From positions 62,001 through 126,000 of the forward strand of contig NZ_JAAOIW010000019.1 of NCBI RefSeq assembly GCF_011440305.1: a DNA stretch of 64,000 bases. Direction: 5' to 3'. Below the pieces are notes generated by a model that worked only from the letters and a program-made list of their open reading frames with translations, made no database searches and was not told the origin of the DNA. Positions 8,955 to 17,591 of the stretch are shown here, in pieces. Source of the DNA: Paenibacillus agricola. GTDB lineage: Bacteria; Bacillota; Bacilli; Paenibacillales; NBRC-103111. A program made the translations under genes and the position numbers. Every line of letters starts with the position of its first letter. Within the stretch, counting starts at the first letter, position 1.

Positions 8955-10271
8955 ATGATGATAGGTCTAAATGTGTTAATGATTTTTGTTTTGCTGCTTT
9001 TAACTGCTTTTTTTGTCGCTGCCGAGTTTTCCTTTATTCGAATTCGCCCCAGCCGGGTCGATCAATTGATTCTGGAGGGCAATAAAAAAGCACTAGCGGT
9101 CAAGCGTGTAACCAGCAATCTGGATGGTTATTTATCCGCCTGCCAATTGGGAATTACCATTACCGCGCTTGGTCTTGGATGGCTTGGAGAGCCTACAGTT
9201 GAATTAATGCTCCATCCGCTTATTGCGAATTTAAACCTGCCTAGCCAGGTCGTATCCACGCTTTCGTTCCTGATCGCTTTTGGACTCGTTACTTTTTTAC
9301 ATGTAGTGTTGGGAGAGCTTGCGCCTAAATCGGTAGCCATTCAAAAAGCCGAAGCGGTCAGCATGGTGCTGGCAATGCCGATGATTACCTTCTACAAAAT
9401 TATGTATCCGGCTATTTGGTTACTTAACGGCTCGGCCACACAGTTCATTAAGCTATTTGGTATGAAGCCTGCTAATGAGCATGAGGAAGCCCACTCCGAA
9501 GAGGAATTACGTATCATTTTATCCGAAAGCTATGAGAGTGGTGAAATTAATCAAGCGGAATATGGGTATGTCAGCCGTATTTTTGATTTTGATGAATTGA
9601 AGGCCAGAGAAATCATGGTTCCCCGGACGGAGATGGTATGCTTGTACATACATAATACATTAGAAGAAAATATTAATATCATTAAAGAAGAGCAATACAC
9701 CCGTTTCCCGGTAGCTGGGGAGAGCAAGGATGATATATTGGGGATGATCAATACCAAGCAATTTTTCTTGAAATATGTGGATACCCCGCAAATCAACCTG
9801 ATCGACCTGATTAATCCGGTATTGTCCGTTCCGGAATCGTTGCCTGTGAAAAAGCTATTAAAGGAAATGCAGAAGCAAAACGCCCATATTGTCATGCTAT
9901 TGGATGAATATGGCGGTACCGCTGGCATGATCACGATTGAAGATGTGCTGGAGGAAATTGTTGGCGAAATCCGTGATGAGTTTGACTCGGAAGAAAAGCC
10001 GGAAATTGAGCAATTCGAGGATAAACTTATTATTGTAGATGGCAAAGTGCCGATCTCCGATATTAACGATATTTTTGGCAGCGACTTGGATCAAAGTGAG
10101 CTCGACACGATTGGCGGGTGGCTCTATGCGAAACATCCTTTACTTAGAGAGGGTATGGAATGGAATTTTGATGTACTCTCGTTTAAAATCCTCAAAAAAG
10201 ACGGGCTCAGCTTTAGGAAGATTGAAATCAAGCCCTTGGTAAAAACAGTTACAGCTCCACCCAAAGATTAA
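8955..10271 (+). CDS. CNNM/HlyC-CorC family membrane protein (DUF21, CBS pair, CorC domain)
   Basis: This 438-residue protein has three parts. The DUF21/CNNM membrane region (about 1-200) includes FFVAAEFSFIRIRPSR, LGWLGEPTVE and LGELAPKSVA. Two CBS domains (about 205-335) start with REIMVPRTEMVCL. A CorC_HlyC domain (about 350-430) includes DGKVPISDIND and DTIGGWLY. Relatives such as Bacillus subtilis MpfA are implicated in magnesium export; the name hemolysin is historical. GAGGGG precedes tandem ATGs 8955 and 8958. The gene is single, with its own promoter and a strong terminator. Confidence 0.92.
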   Translation: MMIGLNVLMIFVLLLLTAFFVAAEFSFIRIRPSRVDQLILEGNKKALAVKRVTSNLDGYLSACQLGITITALGLGWLGEPTVELMLHPLIANLNLPSQVVSTLSFLIAFGLVTFLHVVLGELAPKSVAIQKAEAVSMVLAMPMITFYKIMYPAIWLLNGSATQFIKLFGMKPANEHEEAHSEEELRIILSESYESGEINQAEYGYVSRIFDFDELKAREIMVPRTEMVCLYIHNTLEENINIIKEEQYTRFPVAGESKDDILGMINTKQFFLKYVDTPQINLIDLINPVLSVPESLPVKKLLKEMQKQNAHIVMLLDEYGGTAGMITIEDVLEEIVGEIRDEFDSEEKPEIEQFEDKLIIVDGKVPISDINDIFGSDLDQSELDTIGGWLYAKHPLLREGMEWNFDVLSFKILKKDGLSFRKIEIKPLVKTVTAPPKD

Positions 10272-10328
10272 TAGCGATTGGCAGCCTACATAAGAATAAC
10301 AAAAAACATTCATGACCCTTGTCAGGTC

Positions 10329-10362
10329 AAAGGCTATGATGAAATTTCATCATAGCCTTTTT
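10329..10362 (+). terminator. Terminator after the CBS/CorC-domain protein
   Basis: A perfect 16-bp inverted repeat (10329-10344 with 10345-10360) ends in TTTTT. Confidence 0.85.
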
Positions 10363-10409
10363 ACATTCTCCTAAGCTCTCCCATCCTGTTAAGGAACCGT
10401 GCCTTCAGC

Positions 10410-10796
10410 TTAGCAGCTGATCATCCAGATCACGCCGTATTTATCTTCCAGCTGCCCATACATGCCACCCCAAAATACCGGCTCAAGCGCTTGCATCACT
10501 TTGCCGCCTGCTGCAAGATTATCGAACGCTTCCCGACCTTCAGCTCCAGATTCGAACTGTAGATTCAGGTTGATACTGTTCCCGTGCGTGAGGGAATCGA
10601 AAGAATCGGCCATGAAGAGGGTTACCCCTCCAGCAGTCAGGCACATGTGCATGACTTTGTCTTTCATCGCAGTATTTGGCTCCGGAGCTTCCCCATGCGT
10701 CATTACGGACTCGATCTCCCCGCCAAGCGCTCCAATATAGAACTCCGCTTGGGCCCTAGAATCCTCCGAAAATAGAAAAGGTTTAAGTGTTGCCAT
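10410..10796 (-). CDS. VOC family protein (PhnB-like glyoxalase fold)
   Basis: This 128-residue single-domain protein of the vicinal oxygen chelate superfamily is of the PhnB-like type. The typical opening (LKPFLFSEDSRAQAEFY), the central LTAGGVTLFMADSF, and the ending FWGGMYGQLEDKYGVIWMI are all visible. Members bind metals or small molecules or act as dioxygenases or lyases; none of these activities can be assigned. It is transcribed toward the preceding gene. Confidence 0.88.
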   Translation of the reverse strand: MATLKPFLFSEDSRAQAEFYIGALGGEIESVMTHGEAPEPNTAMKDKVMHMCLTAGGVTLFMADSFDSLTHGNSINLNLQFESGAEGREAFDNLAAGGKVMQALEPVFWGGMYGQLEDKYGVIWMISC

Positions 10797-10948
10797 CCTC
10801 CATCATCCTTTCATCCTGTTTATTCATTCCTATTATAGCATTTCTGAATAAATGGGATTTCTTGTGAATTGCGGTATTTGAATAATTGTTAGATTCGCAT
10901 ATTCCAGGAGAAGTGGGAAACGGCGATCATTTGGGTGCAGCCATGGGA

Positions 10949-10990
10949 TGACAAAAGATGCTGGGAGCTTGATCCCAGCATCTTTTGTCA
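10949..10990 (-). terminator. Terminator of the sugar porter gene
   Basis: A perfect 18-bp inverted repeat (10949-10966 with 10973-10990, 6-nt loop) lies 10 bp after the porter stop codon. The plus strand has no gene ending here, so it is assigned to the minus-strand gene. Confidence 0.8.
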
Positions 10991-11000
10991 TTTATTCAAT

Positions 11001-12383
11001 TCAAGCTTTTGTCGAAGACCACATGGATTCGATTTCCTCCAACGATTTCCCCTTTGTCTCGGGTACAACACGCCAGGTGAAGAAGAAAGTAATCAAGGAC
11101 ATGACGCCAAATATCCAGAATGTAATCCCGGGTCCTACAGAAGCAAGCATCGGTGGAAAGGTCTGGGACACGATATAATCGGCTGCCCATAGCGCTGTTG
11201 AAGCAATTGCCGTTGCTTTTCCGCGAATATGATTCGGGAAAATTTCGGACATAATTACCCACACGACCGGTCCAAGTGATACCGCAAATGAAGCCACATA
11301 GAGCAAAATAAAGATTAGTACCCAAGGCCCTGAAGTATGTCCCGTATGAAATGCAGTACCTATCACAACCAGGCATATTGTCATTGAAGCAGATCCTGCG
11401 AGCAAAAGAGCCTTACGTCCCACCTTGTCAATGAGCCATAGAGCAAGGATGGTGAACAAAAAATTAATCAAACCGACCAAAATGGTCTGAGTCAGCGAGG
11501 CATTAGTGCCAGAACCGGTTTGCTTAAAGATTTCCGGGGCATAGTACATAATCGCGTTGATTCCCGTAACTTGCTGGAGAACCGCCAGACCCACACCCAC
11601 GATTAGAGCAAGCCGCAGAGCGGGGCTGAACAGTTGGCGGATCGATCCGCTTTCTTGTTTAAACGATTCTTTGATATCAAGCACTTCCTGCTTGGCCAGT
11701 TCCTCGCCGTGAATCTTAAGTAAAATCGGAAGAGATTCTGCTGCCCTCCCCTGCTTGATCAACCATCTCGGACTTTCTGGTACAAAGAAAAGCAAGCCAA
11801 GGAACAGCAAGCCGGGAAGCACCCCGAAACCAAACATCCACCGCCAGGCCGTAGAAACGTCCCAAGCGTCGTCTCCGTACCCTGCTATGCCCATATTAAT
11901 GAAATATACGAGGAATATACCGGTTACCGTCGCTAACTGATTCAAGGCTACAAGACGGCCACGATATTTGGCAGGCGCTATCTCCGCGTTATAAAGAGGA
12001 CATAGTGTAGAGGTAATACCAATCCCCAGTCCACCGATGATACGGGCAATAATATAACCGGTGAACGTATCTGGAATGGCCGAACCGACTGACCCGATAA
12101 TAAAGAGGATCGCAGCCATAATCAACACTTTTTTTCGGCCGAACCTGTCGCCTAGCACACCGGCGCCTGCAGCTCCTACGATACAACCGATGATCAGACT
12201 GGAGACAGCCCACCCCACTTCTAGCTCATTTAAGACGAAGCGTTCTTTCATAAAACCGATTGCACCCGACACAACAGCTGTATCAAATCCAAATAATAAA
12301 CCACCTAAAGCAGCAACTATCGAAACTAGTGTTACAAACTTTATGCTTACTTGTTGACCTTGATTGTTTATTTTTGAGCTCAC
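11001..12383 (-). CDS. MFS sugar porter (XylE/AraE/IolT-like)
   Basis: This twelve-helix proton-coupled sugar transporter has 460 residues. Sugar-porter signatures include FGFDTAVVSGAIGFM, DRFGRKKVL, PESPRWLIKQGR, QQVTGINAIMYYAPEIF and a closing VPETKGKSLEEIE. The start is taken as GTG 12383, because AAAGGA lies 8 nt upstream; an in-frame TTG 63 bp further out has no ribosome site. It is preceded by the YesN terminator, so it has its own promoter. The adjacent sugar-binding protein, kinase and regulator suggest substrate-induced expression. A pentose or hexose substrate is inferred, not shown. Confidence 0.9.
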   Translation of the reverse strand: MSSKINNQGQQVSIKFVTLVSIVAALGGLLFGFDTAVVSGAIGFMKERFVLNELEVGWAVSSLIIGCIVGAAGAGVLGDRFGRKKVLIMAAILFIIGSVGSAIPDTFTGYIIARIIGGLGIGITSTLCPLYNAEIAPAKYRGRLVALNQLATVTGIFLVYFINMGIAGYGDDAWDVSTAWRWMFGFGVLPGLLFLGLLFFVPESPRWLIKQGRAAESLPILLKIHGEELAKQEVLDIKESFKQESGSIRQLFSPALRLALIVGVGLAVLQQVTGINAIMYYAPEIFKQTGSGTNASLTQTILVGLINFLFTILALWLIDKVGRKALLLAGSASMTICLVVIGTAFHTGHTSGPWVLIFILLYVASFAVSLGPVVWVIMSEIFPNHIRGKATAIASTALWAADYIVSQTFPPMLASVGPGITFWIFGVMSLITFFFTWRVVPETKGKSLEEIESMWSSTKA

Positions 12384-12466
12384 AACGATTATCCTTTCTG
12401 ACTTATCCGCATCTGCATACGGGTCCTTTATCATTAAAAATGGCAAATCAGTGATAAGAGAGCCTC

Positions 12467-12472
12467 ATTATA
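12467..12472 (-). promoter_or_regulatory. Probable -10 box of the sugar porter promoter
   Basis: TATAAT on the minus strand lies about 85 bp before the porter GTG. No acceptable -35 box is found 16-18 bp upstream, which would fit an activator-dependent promoter. Confidence 0.4.
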
Positions 12473-12524
12473 TCATGTGTTTTGTTCAAGCTAGGATCTA
12501 ATTCCCTTCACTTATTTGTTGTTT

Positions 12525-12587
12525 ACCAGCATAATATGGATCTCAATCTACCTCGATCGGATATATGGACACACACTAGCATATTAT
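12525..12587 (-). repeat. Pair of 13-bp direct repeats upstream of the porter, candidate YesN sites
   Basis: The plus strand reads ACCAGCATAATAT at 12525-12537 and ACTAGCATATTAT at 12575-12587, 50 bp apart in the same orientation. They lie about 55 and 105 bp upstream of the porter -10 box. AraC-type regulators often bind direct repeats; binding by the adjacent YesN is an inference. Confidence 0.35.
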
Positions 12588-12597
12588 TGTTCGATAA

Positions 12598-12625
12598 AAC
12601 AAAAAAATCCATGCAGATCTGCATG
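12598..12625 (-). terminator. Terminator after the YesN-like regulator
   Basis: A 16-bp perfect palindrome (12610-12625) is followed, on the minus strand, by a long T run. It separates the regulator operon from the porter. Confidence 0.7.
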
Positions 12626-12628
12626 AAC

Positions 12629-14005
12629 CTATGCTTGATTATAATTGATGCGGTAGTCAGTAGGTGTTAGCCCCGTTACCTTTTTGAAAACTCTGCTGAA
12701 ATAATTAGGGTCTTTATATCCCACAAGATAACAAACCTCCTTTAAGCTGAACTGTCCGTCTCTTATGAATTCTTTGGCCCTTTCGATTCGCAGCCTTGTC
12801 ACATAATCAATGAAGGTTTCTCCAGTCTGCTGCTTGAATACCTTACTGAAATAATGGGGGTTCAAATGGACATGCTCTGCCACATCTTCAAGGGAAAGGT
12901 CCTCTTGGAATTTTCCCTTGATGAACGTGATTGCGCTGTCTAGTACACTCCATGTTCGTTGTTCACGTTCATCACGGATTCGCTTGATTGCCAATTCTAC
13001 GTAAGTACGATCAGTAGTATTATTTGCAATAAACTTATCGGAAGCTTCCCCTTGTCCTTCCACTGTGAGAATTTGCAGATCCTCAAAACGACAAAGGTTT
13101 CCCCATTTTTTATGATAAGTGGATGCAAATACAGCTTCAAAATATGATCTCCTGATTCCCTCGATATCTGCTTGTACAGAACCAATTCCTATTGTGGCAT
13201 CGATACTGCGCTGCTGGTGAAGTGTCTCTACCAGCTTCGTGCCAAGGAAAAAAGCCTCTTCTCGCAATACCTCATCCTTCATATGAGCCTTCTCAAGAAG
13301 AAAAATGACCATGTGCCAATGGACCATGGAACTGACGACGCAACCGGTTCTGTTCTTGATGAATCCTTTTGTAAAGTTTTTTACCGTTTCGTAAATCTTT
13401 TTCTTTTCCATGCCTAATTCCTTTTCGGATGTAAGCCCAAATTCCGGTAAGGCGATTACAAGCGCACATCCTTTATCTATGGTAAGCTCGAGAATATCAG
13501 CTAAATGCCCCACTTCGGTCTCGTTCACTTGATCGGACATAAAGACCAAAGCCATTTCCGTTTCCGCCAGCGGGAGCAATTGGATGAACTTATCCCTCAT
13601 CGTGAACTCCTCGTTGCGCTTTCTTTGGTCCTGATCAATTTCAGCCACCAGCCGCTGCAGGAGTGTGACGACTTGTTCGCGTTTAGCCGGTTTGATTAAA
13701 TACTCCTTAACCCCTAGGGAAAGTGCCTCTTTAGCGTATTCAAAATATTCATAAGCTGTAACCACTACCATCTTGATCTGTGGATTCTGAGCCTTAATTT
13801 CCTTTAACGCTTCAAGGCCTTGTATGCCCGGCATCCTGATATCCATCAGAATGATATGCGGCCGAAATTCATCTGCCTTTTGAATAGCAACACGACCATT
13901 CTCCGCATGAAGAACTTCGAAGATATTCGGCATCATACGGGTTACGATCCATTCAATGCCTTCTCGCTCTAAAGCTTCATCATCTGCTATTAGTAGGCGA
14001 TACAT
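12629..14005 (-). CDS. YesN-like response regulator (receiver plus AraC HTH)
   Basis: This 458-residue regulator has an N-terminal receiver domain (about 1-120) with the acidic pair in IADDE and the phospho-acceptor D55 in IILMDIRMPG. A less conserved middle section of about 220 residues follows. The C-terminus (about 355-455) carries two AraC helix-turn-helices (LSLEDVAEHVHLNPHYFSKVF and the PNYFSRVFKKVTG segment). It overlaps the end of the kinase gene by 26 bp and is surely cotranscribed with it. By analogy with known LytS/YesN systems it should activate a sugar-uptake gene; the porter 11001-12383 is the obvious candidate. Confidence 0.92.
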   Translation of the reverse strand: MYRLLIADDEALEREGIEWIVTRMMPNIFEVLHAENGRVAIQKADEFRPHIILMDIRMPGIQGLEALKEIKAQNPQIKMVVVTAYEYFEYAKEALSLGVKEYLIKPAKREQVVTLLQRLVAEIDQDQRKRNEEFTMRDKFIQLLPLAETEMALVFMSDQVNETEVGHLADILELTIDKGCALVIALPEFGLTSEKELGMEKKKIYETVKNFTKGFIKNRTGCVVSSMVHWHMVIFLLEKAHMKDEVLREEAFFLGTKLVETLHQQRSIDATIGIGSVQADIEGIRRSYFEAVFASTYHKKWGNLCRFEDLQILTVEGQGEASDKFIANNTTDRTYVELAIKRIRDEREQRTWSVLDSAITFIKGKFQEDLSLEDVAEHVHLNPHYFSKVFKQQTGETFIDYVTRLRIERAKEFIRDGQFSLKEVCYLVGYKDPNYFSRVFKKVTGLTPTDYRINYNQA

Positions 14006-15446
14006 CTCCCTCCACCTTTCCCGCGGCAGGTAGCCGGATTAGGATAGTCGTCCCCCGGCCCGGCTCACTGTGAATGTCTATAAGATTCTTTTCTCCATAA
14101 AATAATTCAAGTCGTTTAAACACATTGCGCGTCCCTAAGCCAGTGGACTGTCCCTGTTCCTTATCTTGGCCAACCAGCCGTTCCGAATCGAAGTGAAGCA
14201 GCGAAACACGTACTTTCTCGCTCATACCGATCCCATTATCTGATATCGCAACCTTTACCTCATCAAGCCCGCATGCAATGACCAGCCTAATCTTAGCCCC
14301 TTCCTCCATCCCCTCAATGCCATGGACAAAGACATTCTCCAATATGGGCTGAAGGGTTAGCATTGGAACAAAAACGTCCAGTGCGCTCTCGTCAATATCC
14401 GTTTCAAATTGAATCCGGTCGCGAAAGCGGGCCTGTTGAATGGTAAAGTATTCTTTCGCATGCTCAACCTCATCCCGGAGTGTCGCTGGACGATCCAATT
14501 TCCGAAGATTATATCGAAGAAGATTCGACATGGATACAATTAGATCGCTTGTTTTTTCAGCGCCCTCGAGCAGAGCAAGCTTGGATAAAACATTCAAGGA
14601 ATTAAAAAGAAAGTGCGGGTTCATCTGATTTTGTAGAACTTCTAGCTCCAACTCCTTGACCAACTTGTCTTTTTCCAAGCTTTCTTTCTCTTTCTCAATG
14701 AGCTCTTTCAGATTGTTTTGCATGCGCCCAAAAGCATTAGATAAAATACCAAACTCATTCTGGGAGCTAATCTGCGGAGGGTCTGCTTGCAAATTTCCAT
14801 CTGAAATTTGTTGGGCCATTAGAGCCAGCTGCTTAACCGGTCTGGAAATACCCAGGGAGATCCAATATGCAAAAACAACGCTTATCAGCGTATTCAGGAT
14901 AAAGATAGCAACTCCCCAATGATTCATAATTTCCGTTTGGATAAGAATTTGTCGATAGAGGGGCTGGTAAAAACTTAGTTCCAAGTCAATGAGATGATAC
15001 CCTTCTTCTTGGATGAACGCTGCTGTTTGCTCAGCTTCTTCATAGAAAGCCGCATAAGCCAAAGAGCCTTGGTTATGTAATGCCTGTATTACACCCGCTT
15101 CTTGTCCGATAAAGGTGTCGATCATATTGCAATAGCTGCGGACTGTGAGCTCTGTAGCTGGAATCGTGTTCTGTGCATCCAAGCTTTCCCGCAGATGATT
15201 CAGCTCATCCCTTTGATATATATATTCCTTGCGGCTGTTATCACTTCGATCTATTAAGTAAATATTCATAGCACGGAGGTTTTTCTGCGTTTGTCCGGCT
15301 ATTTCCTTGTATAATAATACCCGATCTAGCATCACATTATAGCTTTGCTGCACCGTTATTCCACTTTGAAAAATAAAATAAGAGACCGCATTATTCAATA
15401 TAAAAAGCGCAGGTATGACAACAAATAGCATTCTACGTATATTCAT
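13980..15446 (-). CDS. LytS/YesM-like sensor histidine kinase
   Basis: This 488-residue membrane kinase has transmembrane segments at about 6-28 and 176-200 with an extracellular region of about 145 residues between them. A HAMP-like linker follows, then a His_kinase domain with phospho-acceptor H278 in NPHFLFNSLN. The ATPase has an N box (LQPILENVFVHG, near 366-376), DNGIGM and STGLGTRNVF. The extracellular region has no recognisable sensor fold. The upstream sugar-binding protein (3 bp gap) is therefore likely to supply ligand recognition. Confidence 0.92.
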   Translation of the reverse strand: MNIRRMLFVVIPALFILNNAVSYFIFQSGITVQQSYNVMLDRVLLYKEIAGQTQKNLRAMNIYLIDRSDNSRKEYIYQRDELNHLRESLDAQNTIPATELTVRSYCNMIDTFIGQEAGVIQALHNQGSLAYAAFYEEAEQTAAFIQEEGYHLIDLELSFYQPLYRQILIQTEIMNHWGVAIFILNTLISVVFAYWISLGISRPVKQLALMAQQISDGNLQADPPQISSQNEFGILSNAFGRMQNNLKELIEKEKESLEKDKLVKELELEVLQNQMNPHFLFNSLNVLSKLALLEGAEKTSDLIVSMSNLLRYNLRKLDRPATLRDEVEHAKEYFTIQQARFRDRIQFETDIDESALDVFVPMLTLQPILENVFVHGIEGMEEGAKIRLVIACGLDEVKVAISDNGIGMSEKVRVSLLHFDSERLVGQDKEQGQSTGLGTRNVFKRLELFYGEKNLIDIHSEPGRGTTILIRLPAAGKVEGDVSPTNSR

Positions 15447-15449
15447 GGG

Positions 15450-16433
15450 CTATTCACCATTGATTTCAGATGTTTTTTTATCCAGAATATCCGTAGTTGT
15501 AAAGTTCTGGACCGGAAGGGAGCTCCCCTTAAAAAATTCATCTAACAGATAAACAGCTTTAGAGCCAATCTCTTGGGGCTGCTGAACGACAGAAGCCTGG
15601 ATGGCTCCATGGGCGATGCCCTGCTTGGTTTCCTCTAAATCATCAAATCCATACACTCGTACATCTGCTCTATTCGTTACCTTCATTCCTTCCACAATTC
15701 CGGCAGCATCTAAGGAGCTGAATCCCACCATCGTCTGAATACCGGCATATTGGTTTAACATGGCTTCTGTCTGCTTAGCAGATTGAATCCGTGAAATATT
15801 TGATGAGCGGACAGCTACGATCTCAAAGCCAGGAGTATTGGAAATGATGGAACGGAAACCTTCTAAACGCAGCTGTTGGTTTTCCGCCAGTTCGCTTCCG
15901 ATAATGACACCAATACCGCCTTTCCTGCCAGCTTCTTTTACCACAAGCTCTCCCATGCGTTTGCCCGCTTCCCTATTATCTGTTCCCACATAGGCAAGCC
16001 TCCGACTCTCCGGCTCATCCGCATCTACCGTGATCACTGGTATACCTTGATCTAATGCCTTGCTGATCAGTTGATCGTATTGTTGATTCTTTATACCCTG
16101 CACTAAAATGGCATTCGGCTTGGCAGCAATCGACTTTTCCAAGAGATTTGTTTGTTCGGAAGGATTAATGCGAATCGGACCCATGTAATCGATCTTCATA
16201 CCCAACTGCGCCGCAGCTTCTTCAGCGCCCTTTTCTACAGTTCTCCAGAATGGATTGTCCCTTTCTTGAGCTATAAGCACAACATGTTTGATTGGTTTTT
16301 CCTCCATCTTATTCTGTTCCATTTGCCCGACCAGATCATCTATCTTAAGCGTAGAAGATAAAAACTGAAATAAAAAATAACAGAAAACAAGAAATATGCC
16401 TAACAACCCCAAAGTCCAGGTTTTATTTGACAT
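15450..16433 (-). CDS. Membrane-anchored sugar-binding protein of a three-component sensing system
   Basis: This 327-residue protein has the periplasmic-binding-protein type 1 fold of ribose/xylose-binding proteins. Signatures are VLIAQERDNPFWRTVEKGAEEAA, GIPVITVDADEPESRRLAYVG, and NREAGKRMGELVV. An uncleaved N-terminal hydrophobic segment (about 7-28) lacks a lipobox, so it looks like a signal anchor. No ABC permease or ATPase gene is adjacent. It leads an operon with the kinase (3 bp gap) and regulator, an arrangement like the XylFII-LytS-YesN xylose sensor of Clostridium beijerinckii. The ligand is unknown. Confidence 0.88.
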   Translation of the reverse strand: MSNKTWTLGLLGIFLVFCYFLFQFLSSTLKIDDLVGQMEQNKMEEKPIKHVVLIAQERDNPFWRTVEKGAEEAAAQLGMKIDYMGPIRINPSEQTNLLEKSIAAKPNAILVQGIKNQQYDQLISKALDQGIPVITVDADEPESRRLAYVGTDNREAGKRMGELVVKEAGRKGGIGVIIGSELAENQQLRLEGFRSIISNTPGFEIVAVRSSNISRIQSAKQTEAMLNQYAGIQTMVGFSSLDAAGIVEGMKVTNRADVRVYGFDDLEETKQGIAHGAIQASVVQQPQEIGSKAVYLLDEFFKGSSLPVQNFTTTDILDKKTSEINGE

Positions 16434-16564
16434 GGAGCACCCCCAAGGTTTAGAGAAAAATATAGCTTTATTAAACAGAGCCTGCAGAAAATAAGGGAAT
16501 TTCGTTTAGTATTAGATAATAAGCTTGGAAATATTAGATCGGCTTTTATAGCAGCATGTGAACG

Positions 16565-16625
16565 AAATAAAAAACCAAGCTTTTGTTATCCATGGGAAAC
16601 AGTCCCCATGGATAACAAAAGCTTG
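16565..16625 (-). terminator. Terminator of the cstR transcript
   Basis: A perfect 21-bp inverted repeat (16576-16596 with 16605-16625, 8-nt loop) is followed on the minus strand by TTTTTTATTT. Confidence 0.85.
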
Positions 16626-16666
16626 ATTCGTAATATCCGCTTATAAATAAGGCAGGTCACCTTCAA

Positions 16667-16927
16667 TTAACGGCTTTTGACTAATAATTCAACCGCTTGT
16701 TTTACCATTTTACTTGTATCTCTTCCGGCTTCCTTTTCATCAAGAATACACTGTTCTAAATTGACAGCGACGATGCAGGCAATCGCTTTATCCGCCGCGC
16801 TTCGGACAGCGGAGATTTGGGTCACTACATCCTTGCAATCCTGATCTTCCTCCATCATCTTCAGAACCCCACGAATTTGACCTTCCATCCGCTTTAATCT
16901 TCTTTTTACATCATCATCGTATTTCAT
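16667..16927 (-). CDS. cstR: CstR-type persulfide-sensing repressor (CsoR family)
   Basis: This 86-residue four-helix DUF156 repressor has C31 (DQDCKD) and C60 (NLEQC). The position that holds the copper-binding His in true CsoR proteins (H-x3-C) is N56. The same pattern is found in Staphylococcus aureus CstR, which forms inter-subunit di- or trisulfides between these two cysteines when it meets persulfides. CstR, rather than copper-sensing CsoR, is thus the better call. The neighbouring rhodanese genes support this. A candidate operator lies 23 bp upstream. Confidence 0.85.
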   Translation of the reverse strand: MKYDDDVKRRLKRMEGQIRGVLKMMEEDQDCKDVVTQISAVRSAADKAIACIVAVNLEQCILDEKEAGRDTSKMVKQAVELLVKSR

Positions 16928-16949
16928 CTATATAGCCTTCCTTTCATTG

Positions 16950-16965
16950 ATACCGGTATAGGTAT
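16950..16965. promoter_or_regulatory. Candidate CstR operator in front of cstR
   Basis: The site reads ATACC-N6-GGTAT and begins 23 bp upstream of the cstR start. The same spacing and half-sites recur at 17454-17469, which supports autoregulation. Confidence 0.6.
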
Positions 16966-17027
16966 ATTATTACCGATATGGCTAACGAAAACAATATGAG
17001 GAAAGACGGGAATGAGATCAAAAAAAT

Positions 17028-17423
17028 TTAGGCACAACAATTTTTAAGCACTTTAGGTTGAATCTGCTGATAAGCGCGCATGCCGTCTTGCAGGTTAGTC
17101 AAATGGTTAAACCCAGATTTCTTTAAGATTCTAGCTGCCTTCTTGCTGTGATACTTAGAGTCAGCAATCAAAATAATCTTATCATCAATATGCAGTTCCT
17201 TTTTCTTTACATAAGGCAACCGACCGAGTGAAATGTTTATCGCCCCTTCAATATGGTTTGCATAGTAATCGGTTTGGTCCCTGAGATCAAGTATTTTCAC
17301 ACCATCGGTCATATCTTGCAGAAGTCTACATAGCGTTTGCGCATCTATATCATGTAAGCCACGTACAGATTTCATGCGTTGAAAAAAGTAAAATGCAAAT
17401 ATTATAGCTACAAGATAGATCAT
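17028..17423 (-). CDS. Membrane-anchored rhodanese-fold protein lacking the active-site Cys
   Basis: This 131-residue protein has an N-terminal hydrophobic anchor (about 1-17) and one rhodanese domain (LDLRDQTDYYANHIEGAINISLG, then GFNHLTNLQDGMRAY). The active-site loop reads LIADSKYHSKKAA where the active relative at 17592 reads VVCHSGNRSSKAC, so the catalytic Cys is Ala. The protein ends in NCCA, a cysteine pair that could take over a sulfur-binding role (inference). Two stops and about 100 bp separate it from cstR downstream; both may be read from the operator-promoter at 17454. Confidence 0.8.
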   Translation of the reverse strand: MIYLVAIIFAFYFFQRMKSVRGLHDIDAQTLCRLLQDMTDGVKILDLRDQTDYYANHIEGAINISLGRLPYVKKKELHIDDKIILIADSKYHSKKAARILKKSGFNHLTNLQDGMRAYQQIQPKVLKNCCA

Positions 17424-17453
17424 TTTGTATCGCCCCTCCTTTGCATATATTTT

Positions 17454-17469
17454 ATACCTCTGGGGGTAT
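17454..17469. promoter_or_regulatory. Candidate CstR operator in front of the membrane rhodanese gene
   Basis: ATACC-N6-GGTAT (with a G-rich centre) lies 31 bp upstream of the start codon at 17423. It shares half-sites and spacing with 16950-16965. Confidence 0.6.
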
Positions 17470-17591
17470 GAAATTCAATGAGTGATCACTGGAAAAGCTA
17501 TCGCCGGTTACTGAACGATAGCTGTTCCGTTCTATCAAGATCCATTTTTAACAGTAAGTGTGAAAATTCCGTTTTCTTCTTTCTAAAATGC

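Noticed and set aside
16667-16927. Copper-sensing CsoR
   Set aside because: The copper-binding His is Asn and the neighbours are sulfur genes, so CstR fits better.
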